From: Candidatus Gastranaerophilales bacterium
GTDB taxonomy: Bacteria > Cyanobacteriota > Vampirovibrionia > Gastranaerophilales > Gastranaerophilaceae
Assembly (NCBI GenBank): GCA_947624975.1
Contig: CANQMP010000015.1
Span: forward strand, 1 to 40,596
Direction of reading: 5' to 3'
Length of the DNA: 40,596 bases
Part shown: one piece after another, positions 16,489-22,822 of the stretch
How positions within the stretch are numbered: the stretch's first letter is position 1
Layout of the letters: each line of letters opens with the position of its first letter
The notes under the pieces: model-generated
The model's database searches: none
Told to the model about the DNA's origin: nothing
What the model saw: the letters and a program-made list of their open reading frames with translations, nothing else
Made by a program: the position numbers and the translations under genes

Positions 16489-17298
16489 ATGAGTTCTTTA
16501 AGAAGGTATTACAAACAATCGGCGACTTACAAGATTTTTTCGGGTTTAACGGTTGAGTTATACAGGTTTTTGGAAACGCTCGGACAGATAGCTTTAAAAG
16601 GTTTTGAAACGGCGAAATACATCTTAAAAGGTCAGATAGACAAATCCGAATTAATTGAACAGTGTCGGAGGTTTGGAATTACGTCTTTGCCGATAACGCT
16701 TTCTATTGTCGGCATGACATCCATAATTGTTGCGTCGCAGGTGGCACTTGAAATGGTAAAACAGGGCGGCGGAAATTTTGTCGGACTTTTGATGACAATA
16801 TTAATTGTGAGGGAAGTCGGAGTCATCATGTCGGGTTTCGCGATAATTTCGATGATCGGTTCGTCTTTGGCGTCCGAAATTGCCACGATGCGTGTTACCG
16901 AGCAAATTGATGCCATAGAGGTTTTGAAAGTTAATCCCGTAAGGTATTTATTTGTTCCGCGGGTTTTATCGGGAATAATTATGATGCCTCCGGTTGTTGT
17001 TGTTGCCTCTGCCATCGGTGTTATAGCGGGTGCGGTTACGGCTAATCTTACATCGGGATTAGGTTACAGAGCGTTTTTTGATTCGGCATGGCTCGGAATT
17101 TACATGAAAGATTTGGGTGTTTGCCTTTTAAAAGCTCTGTTTTTCGGCGGCACAATAGCTTTAATAAGTTGTTCATGCGGATATTACGCAAAAGGCGGTG
17201 CAAAAGGTGTTGGTGAAGCGACAACAAAGGCAGTCGTATGGTCGTTTGTTGCGATAGTAATCTGGGATATGTTCTTTGCGATAGCGTTTTTCTTTTAA
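16489..17298 (+). CDS. mlaE: MlaE/TGD1-type lipid ABC transporter permease
   Basis: The 269-residue integral membrane protein belongs to the MlaE (YrbE/Ttg2B/TGD1) permease family. Hydrophobic segments run from about residue 65 to the C-terminus. Family segments include LPITLSIVGMTSIIVASQVA, REVGVIMSGFAI, and ASEIATMRVTEQIDAIEVLK, the conserved cytoplasmic coupling motif. In known systems it moves phospholipids between membranes with an MlaF ATPase and an MCE-domain protein. Here mlaF follows after 12 bases, but no MCE gene is adjacent. No Shine-Dalgarno precedes the ATG. Confidence 0.93.
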   Translation: MSSLRRYYKQSATYKIFSGLTVELYRFLETLGQIALKGFETAKYILKGQIDKSELIEQCRRFGITSLPITLSIVGMTSIIVASQVALEMVKQGGGNFVGLLMTILIVREVGVIMSGFAIISMIGSSLASEIATMRVTEQIDAIEVLKVNPVRYLFVPRVLSGIIMMPPVVVVASAIGVIAGAVTANLTSGLGYRAFFDSAWLGIYMKDLGVCLLKALFFGGTIALISCSCGYYAKGGAKGVGEATTKAVVWSFVAIVIWDMFFAIAFFF

Positions 17299-17310
17299 GA
17301 GGTAATTTTT

Positions 17311-18045
17311 ATGAGTATTGAGGTAAAAAATTTAATAAAAGCATTTGGCGAAAGACGTGTTATAGATGACGTTTCGTTTAAAGTAGAGGACGGTGAAACG
17401 CTTGCCATTGTAGGATTTTCGGGTTCGGGAAAAAGTACGATTTTAAAACTTATTTGCGGGCTTTTAACCCCTGACAGCGGCGAAATTATTACTTCTGAAG
17501 GTGATATTGCCATGGTATTTCAATATTCTGCCTTGTTTGATTCTTTGAATGTAGCTGATAATATAGCTTTTGCGTTGCATGAAAGAAAAGAACTCCGCCG
17601 AAAATACTCGGAAGAAGAAATTAAAAACATCGTTGCGGAGAAATTAGAGCTTGTGGGTTTGAAAGGCATTGAGCGGAAATTCCCATCCGAGCTTTCGGGC
17701 GGAATGCAAAAACGTGTAAGTTTTGCGCGTGCGATAGTGACTGAGCCGAATTCAATTCTCTACGACGAACCGACTGCGGGCTTAGACCCGATTTCATCGA
17801 CTTTAATTGAGGATTATATAGTAAGGCTGAAAGACGAAACTCACGCCGCATCAATAGTTGTAACCCACCAGATGTCGACAATTACGAGAACTGCCGATAA
17901 AGTTATTATGCTTTACAACGGTAAAATCGTTTTTCATGGCACGCCTCAGGAAATGTTGGAACAGAATAACGAATACACAAAACAGTTTGTAACGGCTTCG
18001 CTTGAAGGTCCGATGCAGATGTTAGCCGAAAACGGAGAGGGATAA
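17311..18045 (+). CDS. mlaF: MlaF-type ABC transporter ATPase
   Basis: The 244-residue ABC ATPase partners the MlaE permease. Walker A is GFSGSGKST (35-43), the signature is LSGGMQKRVSFARAI, Walker B is ILYDEPTAGLDP, and the H-loop is VVTHQMST. The Q-loop reads AMVFQYSALFDSLNV, typical of MlaF/TGD3. AGAGG lies before the ATG. The gene sits between mlaE and an aminotransferase gene with gaps of 12 and 3 bases, so all three are cotranscribed. Confidence 0.94.
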   Translation: MSIEVKNLIKAFGERRVIDDVSFKVEDGETLAIVGFSGSGKSTILKLICGLLTPDSGEIITSEGDIAMVFQYSALFDSLNVADNIAFALHERKELRRKYSEEEIKNIVAEKLELVGLKGIERKFPSELSGGMQKRVSFARAIVTEPNSILYDEPTAGLDPISSTLIEDYIVRLKDETHAASIVVTHQMSTITRTADKVIMLYNGKIVFHGTPQEMLEQNNEYTKQFVTASLEGPMQMLAENGEG

Positions 18046-18048
18046 ATT

Positions 18049-19302
18049 ATGAATATCGAAAAATTGTTTAACAACGAAGTAATGTCGCTTGACACTTATA
18101 TTATGTTCAAGTTAAAAGAGGAAACATCAAAGTTAAAAGATGAACTCATTGCTCGAAACAGAGCTCCTATTTCGCTTTCAATGGGTGCTCCGACCGCTAA
18201 TCCGCCGAAAGCCCTAATTGACAGGCTCAAAAAAATTCTGGATGAGGACGGAATTCACACTTATTCAATTCCTAAGGGCGAACAGTTTTTCAGGGAAGCT
18301 ATTGCAAAACGCATGAAAACACGTTTTGGGGTTGAGCTTGATGCTGAAACAGAGATATTTTCTCTTGTCGGTTCAAAAGAAGGTATCGCAAACCTTGTCA
18401 GATTTATTACAACGCCGAAGGAAAACGAGTTTGATAAAGATGTAATAATGGTTCCCGACCCGTGTTATGCCTCTTATCTGCAATTTATCAAATGTTCGGG
18501 GGCAAAAGCTTATCCAATGCCTTTGACGAAAGAAAACGATTTTAAACCCGATGTCGAAAAAATTTACGACCAAATTGTAAAAGACGGCTACAAACCCGAA
18601 AATATCAAGGCTTTGTTTATAAATTACCCCAATAACCCGATGGGAATTTCAACGACAAAAGAATATGTTCAGTCGGTAATAAATTTCTGTAAAAAATACG
18701 ATATATTGCTTGTTTCGGATGCTGCTTACTGTGATTTGTATTTTGCTGAGGATGAAAAGCCTTTCAGTATCTTTGAGTTAGACGGTGCAAAAGATGTCGG
18801 CATAGAATTTTTCAGTTTTTCAAAACCTTATGCGGTCACTGGCTGGCGTTTGGGCTGGGTTTGCGGAAACAAAGACATTATACAGCGTTTCGGCAAAGGT
18901 AAATCTACTATTGATAATGGCATATTCAAGGCATTACAAAAGGCTTGTGCGGAAATTTTAAATTCCGAAGAAGGCGAAAAATATATTGAGCATGGCAATT
19001 TGGGTTACGCAAGAAAACAAGCGATTATGGTTAAGGGATTTAAGGAACTCGGCTGGGAAATTGACGAAAGTAAAATTCCGCATACGACGTTTTACCTGTG
19101 GCTTCCCATTCCGAAAAAATACACCTCCGCCTTTGAATTTTGCCGTGATGTTTTGAGAAAATCGGGAGTGGTTCTCGTTCCGGGGAACGCTTTCGGAAAT
19201 TGCGGCGAGGGCTTTTTCAGACTGTCTTTTGTATGCTCGGATGAAAAATTACAAGAGGTTATAGACCGATTTAAGGCGGACGGATTTTATTACGACAGAT
19301 AA
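18049..19302 (+). CDS. PLP-dependent class I/II aminotransferase, LL-diaminopimelate aminotransferase-like
   Basis: 417 residues of fold-type I aminotransferase. Visible are FSLVGSKEGIANL (a segment also seen in DapL-type enzymes), the Asn-Asn-Pro pair in NYPNNPMG, the PLP-aspartate strand LLVSDAAYCDL, the Schiff-base lysine in FSFSKPYAVTGWRLGW, and the carboxylate-binding arginine in FFRLSF. DapL makes LL-diaminopimelate for lysine and peptidoglycan and is typical of cyanobacteria and relatives. The N-terminus (SLSMGAPTANPP) departs from classic DapL, so another amino-acid substrate is possible. GAGGG precedes the ATG. It is cotranscribed with mlaEF, an unrelated function. Confidence 0.85.
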   Translation: MNIEKLFNNEVMSLDTYIMFKLKEETSKLKDELIARNRAPISLSMGAPTANPPKALIDRLKKILDEDGIHTYSIPKGEQFFREAIAKRMKTRFGVELDAETEIFSLVGSKEGIANLVRFITTPKENEFDKDVIMVPDPCYASYLQFIKCSGAKAYPMPLTKENDFKPDVEKIYDQIVKDGYKPENIKALFINYPNNPMGISTTKEYVQSVINFCKKYDILLVSDAAYCDLYFAEDEKPFSIFELDGAKDVGIEFFSFSKPYAVTGWRLGWVCGNKDIIQRFGKGKSTIDNGIFKALQKACAEILNSEEGEKYIEHGNLGYARKQAIMVKGFKELGWEIDESKIPHTTFYLWLPIPKKYTSAFEFCRDVLRKSGVVLVPGNAFGNCGEGFFRLSFVCSDEKLQEVIDRFKADGFYYDR

Positions 19303-19330
19303 AAAAACAGGTCTTGACGACCTGTTTTTT
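19301..19330. terminator. Bidirectional terminator between the aminotransferase and DUF1858 genes
   Basis: CAGGTC/GACCTG with a TTGAC loop is flanked by seven A residues on the left and six T residues on the right, so it can serve both converging genes. The left arm starts directly after the aminotransferase stop codon. Confidence 0.88.
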
Positions 19331-19339
19331 GCGATTAAT

Positions 19340-19537
19340 TTATTTTTCCATTAATTCGTTAATTTCTGCGACCATTGCATCGGGGTCAAACCCGTGAACT
19401 TTTGCACCTGCTTCGAGATTTTCAAAATGTGCCGCAGCACATCCTATACAACCGAGTCCGTATTTTTGAAATACTGCAACGCTTTCGGGACACTGCTGTA
19501 CGATGTCCATGATGTTCATATCTTTTGTAATTGCCAT
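19340..19537 (-). CDS. DUF1858-type small CxxC protein
   Basis: This 65-residue protein matches the DUF1858/hybrid-cluster-associated disulfide domain family: the helical opening MNIMDIVQQCPESVAVFQKYGLGC is followed by GCIGCAAAHFENLEAG, a redox CxxC, and a short C-terminal helix. A thiol-disulfide or sulfur-carrier role is likely, but the partner is unknown. AAAGGAGG before the ATG at 19537 is a textbook ribosome binding site and settles the start against the longer frame. Confidence 0.85.
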   Translation of the reverse strand: MAITKDMNIMDIVQQCPESVAVFQKYGLGCIGCAAAHFENLEAGAKVHGFDPDAMVAEINELMEK

Positions 19538-19607
19538 AATAGCCTCCTTTTTTTTGACTTTTTTAAAATTTTCCTTAAAAAAATTATATAACAAAAAAAG
19601 GATTAGT

Positions 19608-19766
19608 ATGGATTTTATCAAAAAATTATTTAACGACGATGACAAAGTTATCGGATTATGCAGTTTCAAAAAGAAACCGTTGGTAATCCACTCGTTCAAC
19701 ACTGAATTTGGCAGCGATGAAATTTTGTTTGGTACGAATATTCGCAACAACTTTTTGTTAAGCTAA
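19608..19766 (+). CDS. Hypothetical 52-residue protein
   Basis: The frame MDFIKKLFNDDDKVIGLC... ends GTNIRNNFLLS. AAAAGG lies seven bases before the ATG. The first ten residues form an amphipathic stretch and the rest looks beta-rich. No family is recognised. It is transcribed divergently from the DUF1858 gene and overlaps the 3' end of the next minus-strand small gene by nine bases. Confidence 0.6.
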   Translation: MDFIKKLFNDDDKVIGLCSFKKKPLVIHSFNTEFGSDEILFGTNIRNNFLLS

Positions 19767-19952
19767 GCAATAGATGCCAAGACCCTTAACGGGGTCGCCA
19801 AGTGCGTTTACTACGACTCGTGTTTCGGGACGGTTCGGATTAGCTGCTCCGAAATTAAAAGCGTCTTTAACGAAATTTTCTCCGCCGCTGACTTTGTACG
19901 GATTTGAAATGTGTGTTGCTGATGTTACTCCAAGTAATTTACTAATTGGCAT
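19758..19952 (-). CDS. Hypothetical 64-residue protein
   Basis: Glycine-, asparagine- and proline-rich, without a signal peptide or membrane helix: it begins MPISKLLGVTSATHISNPYK and ends DPVKGLGIYCLA. GGAG lies nine bases upstream of the ATG. The plus-strand frame over the same bases lacks a ribosome binding site. The NPYK segment also occurs in the LysM protein at 36351, which may be chance. Confidence 0.6.
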   Translation of the reverse strand: MPISKLLGVTSATHISNPYKVSGGENFVKDAFNFGAANPNRPETRVVVNALGDPVKGLGIYCLA

Positions 19953-20049
19953 GACTGTACTCCATAATTTCCCTTACATATATAAAGTATTATTTATCCC
20001 AAAAATTGCCAAATTTCCCCAAAATATTAAGAATTATTAAGCACAAAAA

Positions 20050-20220
20050 TCAAGCAAGAAAATCCAAACGGTTTCCCTGAGGGGATTTCGGGTGGTTCAG
20101 GTTAAATTCTCCGCCTTGATTAATAACTCTGCCGTCTTGCTCTCTTTTCTTATTTTCAAACAGATTTACGGGATTTACCCGATAGATGTAATTGGGTTGA
20201 ATGGATTCGATGTTGTTCAT
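20050..20220 (-). CDS. Hypothetical 56-residue protein
   Basis: A short frame opens MNNIESIQPNYIYRVNPVNL and closes SPQGNRLDFLA; it is polar, Asn/Gln/Arg-rich and probably disordered. The upstream bases are almost pure A/T with no Shine-Dalgarno, and no convincing promoter spacing is seen, so the start is uncertain. It lies between two other small minus-strand genes. Composition like its neighbours and the lack of a competing frame support it modestly. Confidence 0.45.
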   Translation of the reverse strand: MNNIESIQPNYIYRVNPVNLFENKKREQDGRVINQGGEFNLNHPKSPQGNRLDFLA

Positions 20221-20279
20221 AAATTAAATAAAAATTTTAAAACCGTGAGATTTCAGAATTAAAAAAAATCTTTACAAAC

Positions 20280-20645
20280 TTAATAATCGCATTCTATTAA
20301 TTTTGAACGCATTTTTGTATCGACCCAGCTTTGAGTATAGTTGTAATCGTCGTTATTTATTACTGTTTTAACCAAAACGGCGTAAGTTATGTCGATAAAG
20401 TTAATTTTATCAATTCTTTCGACAACGAAGTCTTTACATCCGCAATTATGGCAGAATTTTGTTTCCGGAATAATTTGTCCGTTTTTAACGAAACCTTTGA
20501 GTTTCACTCCGCAGCAGGCGCAGCGCACAAGATACCATTGATTTTCGATTAATTCTCCGCAGTTGGGACAGTATGCAAAATCACAGTCAGGCGGTACTTG
20601 CGGGTGTGTGCAAATGTTGTTCTTTTTTAGTAAACTCCAAATCAT
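20280..20645 (-). CDS. Multi-zinc-ribbon small protein
   Basis: 121 residues with three cysteine pairs spaced as zinc ribbons: DFAYCPNCGE, VRCACCGVKL and KFCHNCGCKD, plus an N-terminal Cys-x-His. The C-terminal 45 residues (DKINFIDITYAVLVKTVI...) form a separate region. No enzyme motif is present; a nucleic-acid or protein-binding adaptor is likely. There is no Shine-Dalgarno; the -10 box at 20652 sits six bases before the ATG, suggesting a leaderless mRNA. Confidence 0.78.
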   Translation of the reverse strand: MIWSLLKKNNICTHPQVPPDCDFAYCPNCGELIENQWYLVRCACCGVKLKGFVKNGQIIPETKFCHNCGCKDFVVERIDKINFIDITYAVLVKTVINNDDYNYTQSWVDTKMRSKLIECDY

Positions 20646-20651
20646 ATTTTG

Positions 20652-20679
20652 TATTTAATGAAGTTTAAAAAAAAGTCAA
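20652..20679 (-). promoter_or_regulatory. Candidate leaderless promoter of the zinc-ribbon gene
   Basis: Minus-strand TTGACT (20674-20679), 16-base spacer, TAAATA (20652-20657), then six bases to the ATG. The expected start site coincides with the A of the ATG. Confidence 0.55.
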
Positions 20680-20683
20680 ACAT

Positions 20684-20709
20684 AAAAAAAAGTCCGTTTT
20701 GCAACGGAC
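20684..20709 (-). terminator. Terminator of the pilin-S74 gene
   Basis: GTCCGTT/AACGGAC form a seven-base stem with a four-base loop, followed on the minus strand by eight T residues. It is 26 bases past the stop codon. Confidence 0.9.
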
Positions 20710-20734
20710 GGTGATAATATGCTAAACTATCAGC

Positions 20735-21730
20735 TTATTTACCTTCCAATTTGTCTAAGCGTTTTGAAATTTCTTCTAATTTTTTATTTTGTGCTTTTAG
20801 AATTTCGTCATGTGCTTTGACTTCTTTTGTAAGTGTTTGAACATTTTTATCAAGTTGTTTAACAGCATTTACAAGCGTATAAATTATATCATCTATACGA
20901 ACTGTTAAAAATCCGTCTGTACTTTTTCTAACAGCATTAGGAAGTATTTTTTGTAATTCTTGTGCCATAACACCTATATGAGGTTCTTTTTGAGGATCTT
21001 TTTTATAAGTGAAGTTGTAAACTTTCATTTGTTGGATTTTATTTAAACCGGAATTATTTTCACCTTGGATGTATTTCAACCGCTTGTCGGATGTGACTTC
21101 TACACCATTGACGGTAAATTCCCCTTTTACATCAAGCTTTCCCGGAATATCGACGGCGGAAAGTTTACTCCCGAGAGCAATAGCATAGTCGCTATCAGCT
21201 GATGCTCCATATCCGATTGCTACGGCATATTTATGGGTTGCCTTACCACCCAGAGCTATTGAGCAATCTCCAGCAGCTATAGCACTTATGAGTGATATCT
21301 CCTTTTCACCTGATTCGGCAAAATCATCAAATCCCACAGCTACTGAATTTTTACCTGTAGCCTTAGCATTGCCCACTGCTATTGAAGGTTTTTCTGAAGT
21401 CTTAATTTTACCGATAACTTTATCTCCATTTTTAAACAGAATATCGTCTTTATCATCTCCATTTTTATTTATCACAAGTATTGCATTGTCATCACTACCT
21501 GTTGTCACTCCGCTCTGACCAATCACTGCTTTTGTTGCCGTAGTAAACGTATTACCTGATTTATCTGACGGGTCTGCCCAATACCAAGGACCATCGGGTG
21601 ATGCTGCACGATTTGAACGCATTCTTGTCGTAATAATCGGCGCCATCGCAGCCAATACTATGCTCATTATGAGCATTACAACCATCATTTCAGCCAAAGA
21701 AAATGCTGATTTTTTCATATTTTCACTCAT
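20735..21730 (-). CDS. Type IV prepilin-like protein fused to YadA-type head repeats and a peptidase S74 self-cleaving chaperone
   Basis: 331 residues in three parts. Residues 1-36 are a class III prepilin leader and helix: MKKSA precedes a cleavage point before Phe10, Glu14 is the +5 glutamate, and a hydrophobic helix follows. Residues about 115-190 carry YadA-head-like repeats (SIAVGNAKATGKNSVAVG, YAVAIGYGASA, YAIALGSK), which in adhesins form trimeric left-handed beta-rolls. Residues 214-331 are a peptidase S74 intramolecular chaperone as in phage tailspikes: SDKRLK supplies the Ser214/Lys219 dyad for autocleavage, followed by HIGVMAQELQKILP and a terminal coiled coil. The likely product is a trimeric surface fibre on a pilin anchor, with the chaperone cut off after folding. 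GGAGAAAAC precedes the ATG, and a consensus promoter lies upstream. Confidence 0.9.
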   Translation of the reverse strand: MSENMKKSAFSLAEMMVVMLIMSIVLAAMAPIITTRMRSNRAASPDGPWYWADPSDKSGNTFTTATKAVIGQSGVTTGSDDNAILVINKNGDDKDDILFKNGDKVIGKIKTSEKPSIAVGNAKATGKNSVAVGFDDFAESGEKEISLISAIAAGDCSIALGGKATHKYAVAIGYGASADSDYAIALGSKLSAVDIPGKLDVKGEFTVNGVEVTSDKRLKYIQGENNSGLNKIQQMKVYNFTYKKDPQKEPHIGVMAQELQKILPNAVRKSTDGFLTVRIDDIIYTLVNAVKQLDKNVQTLTKEVKAHDEILKAQNKKLEEISKRLDKLEGK

Positions 21731-21765
21731 GTTTTCTCCAAATTTTTATACCACTATATTAAAAA

Positions 21766-21779
21766 TGTTACCGATAACA
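21766..21779. promoter_or_regulatory. Inverted repeat in the pilin-S74 leader (possible operator)
   Basis: TGTTA-CCGA-TAACA is a perfect 5-4-5 inverted repeat. It lies about 10-25 bases downstream of the predicted start site, where a repressor or an RNA hairpin could act. It is short, so chance is possible. Confidence 0.35.
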
Positions 21780-21796
21780 GATACGCTACCACCGCA

Positions 21797-21825
21797 ATTT
21801 TACTATATGACCGATGTTATGTCAA
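21797..21825 (-). promoter_or_regulatory. Consensus sigma-70 promoter of the pilin-S74 gene
   Basis: Minus-strand TTGACA (21820-21825), 17-base spacer, TAAAAT (21797-21802). The -35 box is perfect and the -10 differs at one position. Transcription would start near 21790, giving a leader of about 60 bases. The promoter begins just after the engB stop. Confidence 0.85.
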
Positions 21826-21829
21826 TATT

Positions 21830-22417
21830 TTAATTTGAAAAATTATTTATTAATGAAAAAATATGCTCAAAAACGGTTTCGTTATATTGCTTATCGACGG
21901 CACTGAACGGTAAAACAACACCCCCGAAAGATTTTTCAACGGATTTTATTACGTTCAATGTTTTGGATTTCGGAACGTAATCCATTTTTGTAACTATCGT
22001 AAAAATCGGCAAATCGTATTGATTAACCCATTCCCGCATCTGAAAATCGTTTTTTTGGATTTCATGACGCCCGTCAATAAGTTGAATTAAAGACTTTATC
22101 TGCTTTCTCTTTAACAAATATTCTTCCAAATACTTTTGCCACTTGTTTTGAGCATCTTTCGACACTTTTGCGTACCCGTACCCCGGTAAATCCGCGACCA
22201 TAAAGTCATTTTCAAATTGAAAAAAGTTAATAAGCCTTGTTTTCCCCGGGGTATTGGATGTTTTTGCAAGCTTTTTTTGATTAGCAAGAGCGTTGATAAA
22301 AGATGATTTGCCGACATTGGATCGCCCCAAAAGCGGAAATTCGGGCAGTGTGTATTCGGGACACTGCGACAATTTCTCCGCACTTATTAAAAACTTCGCC
22401 TGCATAAACTTGCTCAT
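21830..22417 (-). CDS. engB: EngB/YsxC ribosome-biogenesis GTPase
   Basis: The 195-residue TRAFAC GTPase assists large-subunit assembly. G1 is GRSNVGKSSF, G2/switch I is SNTPGKTRLINFF, G3 is DLPGYGYAK, and G4 is TKMD, all in the normal order and spacing for the family. The ATG at 22417 has only a weak AGG nearby. A possible -10 box ends eight bases upstream, so the mRNA may be almost leaderless. Monocistronic; the pilin-S74 gene downstream has its own promoter. Confidence 0.95.
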   Translation of the reverse strand: MSKFMQAKFLISAEKLSQCPEYTLPEFPLLGRSNVGKSSFINALANQKKLAKTSNTPGKTRLINFFQFENDFMVADLPGYGYAKVSKDAQNKWQKYLEEYLLKRKQIKSLIQLIDGRHEIQKNDFQMREWVNQYDLPIFTIVTKMDYVPKSKTLNVIKSVEKSFGGVVLPFSAVDKQYNETVFEHIFSLINNFSN

Positions 22418-22425
22418 AATTACCT

Positions 22426-22453
22426 ATGATAACACATTATTTAATCATGTTAA
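22426..22453 (-). promoter_or_regulatory. Candidate promoter of engB
   Basis: Minus-strand TTAACA (22448-22453), 16-base spacer, TATCAT (22426-22431), eight bases before the ATG. The predicted start site falls within two bases of the ATG. Confidence 0.45.
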
Positions 22454-22564
22454 ATCAATTATCCGAATTATTCCGTTAATTTGTTTACATTTCGTTAAAC
22501 AAAAAACAATATTTCTTTTTTTTAAATTTTTCGTAACAATCCTTAATAAATACCATTGAAAAAT

Positions 22565-22592
22565 TAAAGTTCCGACCGTTATGTGCCGATAT
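22565..22592 (+). promoter_or_regulatory. Second sigma-28-type promoter, before the 52-residue CxxC protein
   Basis: TAAAGTTC (22565-22572) and GCCGATAT (22585-22592) are separated, TAAA to GCCG, by 16 bases, identical to the site at 5579. GCCGATAT is the Bacillus SigD version of the -10 box. Expected start site is near 22599, with CGGAG in the leader. Confidence 0.72.
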
Positions 22593-22623
22593 AAAATTTA
22601 TAGTCAGAACGGAGAAACAAATT

Positions 22624-22782
22624 ATGTTAAAAAAGATAATATCCCCATCGTGTAATATATGCGAAAGTGTGGAATTTATATTAAGAGGAGCGAGAAAACG
22701 CCGCAATTTGGCGTTAGCGTCCGCAAAAATGATTAATGCGGATGCGGGTATAGAAAAAGTGCATCTGCATGCGGTAAAATAG
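22624..22782 (+). CDS. Small CxxC protein (52 residues) behind a sigma-28-like promoter
   Basis: The frame starts MLKKIISPSCNICESVEF, continues through a basic patch RGARKRRN, and ends EKVHLHAVK. Cys10 and Cys13 form a CNIC pair that could bind metal or be redox-active. No family is recognised, and it is not an obvious FlgM anti-sigma factor. CGGAG precedes the ATG, and two overlapping terminator-like hairpins follow, so promoter, ribosome binding site, frame and terminator agree on a genuine monocistronic small gene. Confidence 0.7.
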   Translation: MLKKIISPSCNICESVEFILRGARKRRNLALASAKMINADAGIEKVHLHAVK

Positions 22783-22792
22783 CACTTTTTTT

Positions 22793-22822
22793 AAAAAAGA
22801 CCTCAAAAAGGTCTTTTTTTTT
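22793..22822. terminator. Bidirectional terminator after the small CxxC gene
   Basis: GACCT/AGGTC around CAAAA is flanked by six A and nine T residues; it also serves the converging dehydrogenase gene. A second hairpin, AAAAAGTGC (22754-22762) with GCACTTTTT (22782-22790), spans the last codons and the stop of the small gene. Confidence 0.85.

Noticed and set aside
19774-20040. 88-codon plus-strand frame opposite the 64-residue gene
   Set aside because: No ribosome binding site; the minus-strand frame has GGAG at the right distance.
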